Source: Rotaria socialis (lineage: Eukaryota > Rotifera > Eurotatoria > Philodinida > Philodinidae). From it: 64,000 nucleotides of DNA. The stretch is from NCBI GenBank assembly GCA_905331475.1, contig CAJNYU010000523.1, forward strand, positions 186,001 to 250,000, in the 5' to 3' direction. The notes beneath the pieces were generated by a model that was not told the DNA's origin, did no database searches, and saw only the letters and a program-made list of their open reading frames with translations. The translations under genes were made by a program, and so were the position numbers. This document shows, one piece after another, positions 55,918 through 64,000 of this stretch (the first letter of the stretch is position 1; each line of letters starts with the position of its first letter).

Positions 55918-56649
55918 ATACTATTCGTATCTAAATAGCTAGTATCGTAGAATCGTATAATAAAAGTTACTTTCAAATCAATATTGAATACATAACGTTA
56001 TTTTCTCGGCGGATAGTTCTATTTTTAGATAGTATAAATAATAGATTATATGTCACACCTAAAGATCAGCAAAATAAAATACATCTTCACAAATGATTAA
56101 GGGTTACACAAGATTATTTGTTTTTCTATGCCAAAATTTGAAAACTTCTCCATCAAATACTACATAGAGAAATGTTCTTTCAATACTAAAAGATATATAT
56201 TTTTTTCTAGTATTATTATCAAAGTGATAAATAAGTAAAGAAAATTGATGCATATTATCTATGCTTCATGAAAAATGAGAGTAAATTAGCTATGATAATT
56301 ATTTTCATATCACATATTTAATCTCACGGTATCAAAATAATTTATTATATCCAATATTAAACAATCTATACGATCGTTATTTATTTGTACAAATAAATTT
56401 CGTTTTCAATTACTTTCAACAAATTCACGTTAATGGAATTGAGCCTTCGATCATACTATCATAGACAGTGGTTGGTCCAGTCATAGGCAATAAACATTTT
56501 AGGATATTTGTTTTCTAATACATTTTATGACGAAATATGAGTTACTGGTTTCGTTTTCTCTTTGAATTTGAACTGCAACTATAGAGAGAATATTTACAGG
56601 AAATTAGTTAAATTAAATTACCGTTCTTGTGTAAATTTAATCAAGAAAT
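55918..56649. other. Intergenic or intronic, nothing recognised
   Basis: AT-rich. It could be intron of the 55.2 kb gene. Confidence 0.4.
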
Positions 56650-57169
56650 AAATGTGGAAACTTCGGATTTCATCCGAAAGTTATGTGTACTGCAAAAAGT
56701 GCATGGGACATATGAATCATTCTAGAATGTCTGAACACGAAAATTATCATGAGAAACAGCAATTTGATTTCTGGATGCAGTTTTTGTGCATTTTGAGACA
56801 TTTTTCAGGCAATGTTTCGTTAGAAAGCTACGATTTAGTTCAAAACTAATGTCAGATTCGGAATCAGCGTTAAAAACTGAGTCGATTTATATATGTTGTG
56901 AATAATTCTGAGAAAGATTTATTTTTTGAAAAAAATTCCCTGTACTCCTCCTCAGGGATGGCCTGGTCAAAAATGACAATTTTTTCGATAACTCAACCAT
57001 TTCTTGACGGATTCTTCTCATCTTCGAACTCGACCGAGATATTCATGAGATTGAACTGTGTGGAAAATTTCATCACGGTCTGACTCTCCTTTCGCAAATT
57101 ATCGTGCCTACGGCCGGCCGGACACACTGACCGATTCTAGAGTGTACTCACTTTTTGAGTACACAAAAA
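56650..57169 (+). repeat. 0.5-kb repeat family, copy B
   Basis: Same order and boundaries as copy A (AATGTGGAAACTTCGG start, TGTACTCA/TGAGTACA hairpin end). It also contains an insert near 56860 (GGAATCAGCGTTAAAAACTG) that copy A lacks and copy C shares. Confidence 0.9.
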
Positions 57170-58567
57170 ACTTATTTCCTATACTATTTCAGAGTACTAT
57201 GTTTTATACACTCAAAAAAAAGAGTATTAAGAGTCATATACCTATATCATACAGTTTTCCTTGTTCGATTTTATAAATTATATTCACTAACTGTCATGAT
57301 ATTTACGTCTCGAAAGCAAAAGCAAAAATATTGAACGCTGAATCGGTTGGCAAAAGACTGACATCATGGTATTACTGCAAAGAAAAGAAATTGAAAAAAC
57401 TACGAATGTAATTACAGTAAAATTTAGCATAGTGAATACGTCCGTAGAAAAGATGGCTTTTGTGAAGTTTCACAGATAGGCTTTTCGCTAGACTGCAACT
57501 TCTCAGTAAGAAACAATATTCTTAAATGTTCAGACAGTATAGTTTGAATCGTTGATCCGCCATTAGCAACGAATATGCTCGTTGTCATCCGTTCATATAT
57601 TTCTCTTTGTAACTCCCATGTTTATAATTAGGAAACTTATGGAAACGGATAGGCACTGACGTAAAAGAAGATGACAGCATCTATTTCAAAGTAAATCCGT
57701 CCATTTTGCTTGAAGCATTAATCTTTTGTATGCAGAGTTTTGAATATGTCTAGAGTTTTGAGGAATTTTCATAGGGGCACTTTCTTTTTGACAAATAGAA
57801 AACTACAGTGGCCTCGCTCTTATTCTATTTGAAGAAAAACGAATATTTCGATTGCTTATTCATGGGATCATGCACTAAACCACAAATTGTGATTGGATGA
57901 GTAAGAAATGAAAAAGTAATTTTGATAGTAAAAGTAATGGTAACACACACCTATTCATCCTTGTTCTTTATCTTAGTCACGCTTGTCGATTAGCTAAATC
58001 TTTTTTATATACTGATGGACATAATGTTTCGGTACTATTGGATAAATAGAATTTTTACGGTGTTTATTGAGTTTTATGCAAACAATTCCTTTTGAAACAT
58101 AAAGGCTACTTTTTTTTATTCTTAATTAAATAGAATTTTTTTTCTGATGTTACATTTAGATTCTCAATCAAACAATTAATCCTAATCAGCATGTCGAATA
58201 TTTTCATTTTATAATCGACAAACACTTTCAATGTAAGATTTATATAAAATGATATTTTTATTTTTATTTATACGTACAATAAAATATTTGTTTTGAAAGC
58301 GTAATAGAGATTTTTTTCTCATACAAAACAGAGAAATATTATTCTTTTACAAAAAAAAATAAAAATAAAAAATAGAATTAGTTGTTATTGAAGAACTTAT
58401 CACGAAGAAATTCTGTTCTGATATATATATATATATATACTCATATAGAAGTATAATAAAGCAGCAGAATCACCCAAAAGTAAGCATAAAAAAATAAAAA
58501 ATGCTTAAACGTTTAATTGAGCGAAAGAAGAGATAATAAATTTGTTATCAAAAAAATACAGTTCAAT
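57170..58567. other. Intergenic, includes an (AT)n run
   Basis: An (AT)n microsatellite lies at 58421-58439. A short acceptor plus open stretch (57977-58050) could be a terminal exon of the 55.2 kb gene, but phase is ambiguous. Confidence 0.4.
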
Positions 58568-63955
<5,388 letters not shown>

Positions 63956-64000
63956 CTAGAATAACAAGTGAAAAAAAAAACATTAGATAAAATGCATATT

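Overview
This 64 kb window is AT-rich, intron-rich animal nuclear DNA. Canonical GT-AG introns, many only 50-80 bp and some 0.4-1.8 kb, interrupt all the conserved genes. Paramyosin points to an invertebrate. Acceptor-like sites directly in front of several start codons, a WWE-plus-arginine-ADP-ribosyltransferase gene, and many small inverted-repeat elements fit a rotifer, most likely a bdelloid. That species call is inference and was not tested.

Layout. 1-6.4 kb is gene-poor and holds two large fold-back elements, one broken by a 138-N gap. 6.45-8.87 kb holds a three-exon rhodopsin-like GPCR. 9-14.6 kb holds gene remnants, including a decayed cysteine-motif gene nested inside an inverted partial copy of itself. 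14.65 kb encodes a small secreted cysteine-rich peptide. 16.3-26.2 kb is a compact same-strand cluster: UPF1 (14 exons, 1131 aa), ARB2A/FAM172-like (2 exons, 478 aa, with a RING-like N terminus) and CHMP2B (7 exons, 212 aa). The last two start right after pyrimidine-rich acceptors, and only 39 bp separate the ARB2A stop from the CHMP2B start, so the cluster looks like an operon resolved by spliced-leader trans-splicing. A convergent unknown gene follows (26.5-27.3 kb, minus).

27.3-37.8 kb is mostly intergenic. It carries a hAT-type element with a perfect 8-bp target duplication, a WWE-ART gene (31.3-32.5 kb) and a piggyBac-like TTAA element. 37.8-40.9 kb is an 8-exon gene for an unrecognised, disordered 436-aa protein; one intron carries a fold-back insertion. 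42.75-49.24 kb is a 14-exon paramyosin gene (825 aa). 51.0-51.5 kb is a two-exon TMEM35B-like gene (minus). 55.2-55.9 kb encodes a single-pass membrane protein. 58.6-64 kb (minus) holds the 3' part of a HERC3/HERC4-type HECT ubiquitin ligase, with 11 exons visible and the gene running off the window.

For UPF1, ARB2A, CHMP2B, paramyosin, TMEM35B, HERC, the GPCR and the 37.8 kb gene, exon boundaries were chosen by reading splice sites and protein continuity. The summed exon lengths keep frame throughout, which supports the models. A repeat family of about 0.5 kb occurs three times: in a CHMP2B intron, in a HERC intron in opposite orientation, and in an intergenic stretch.
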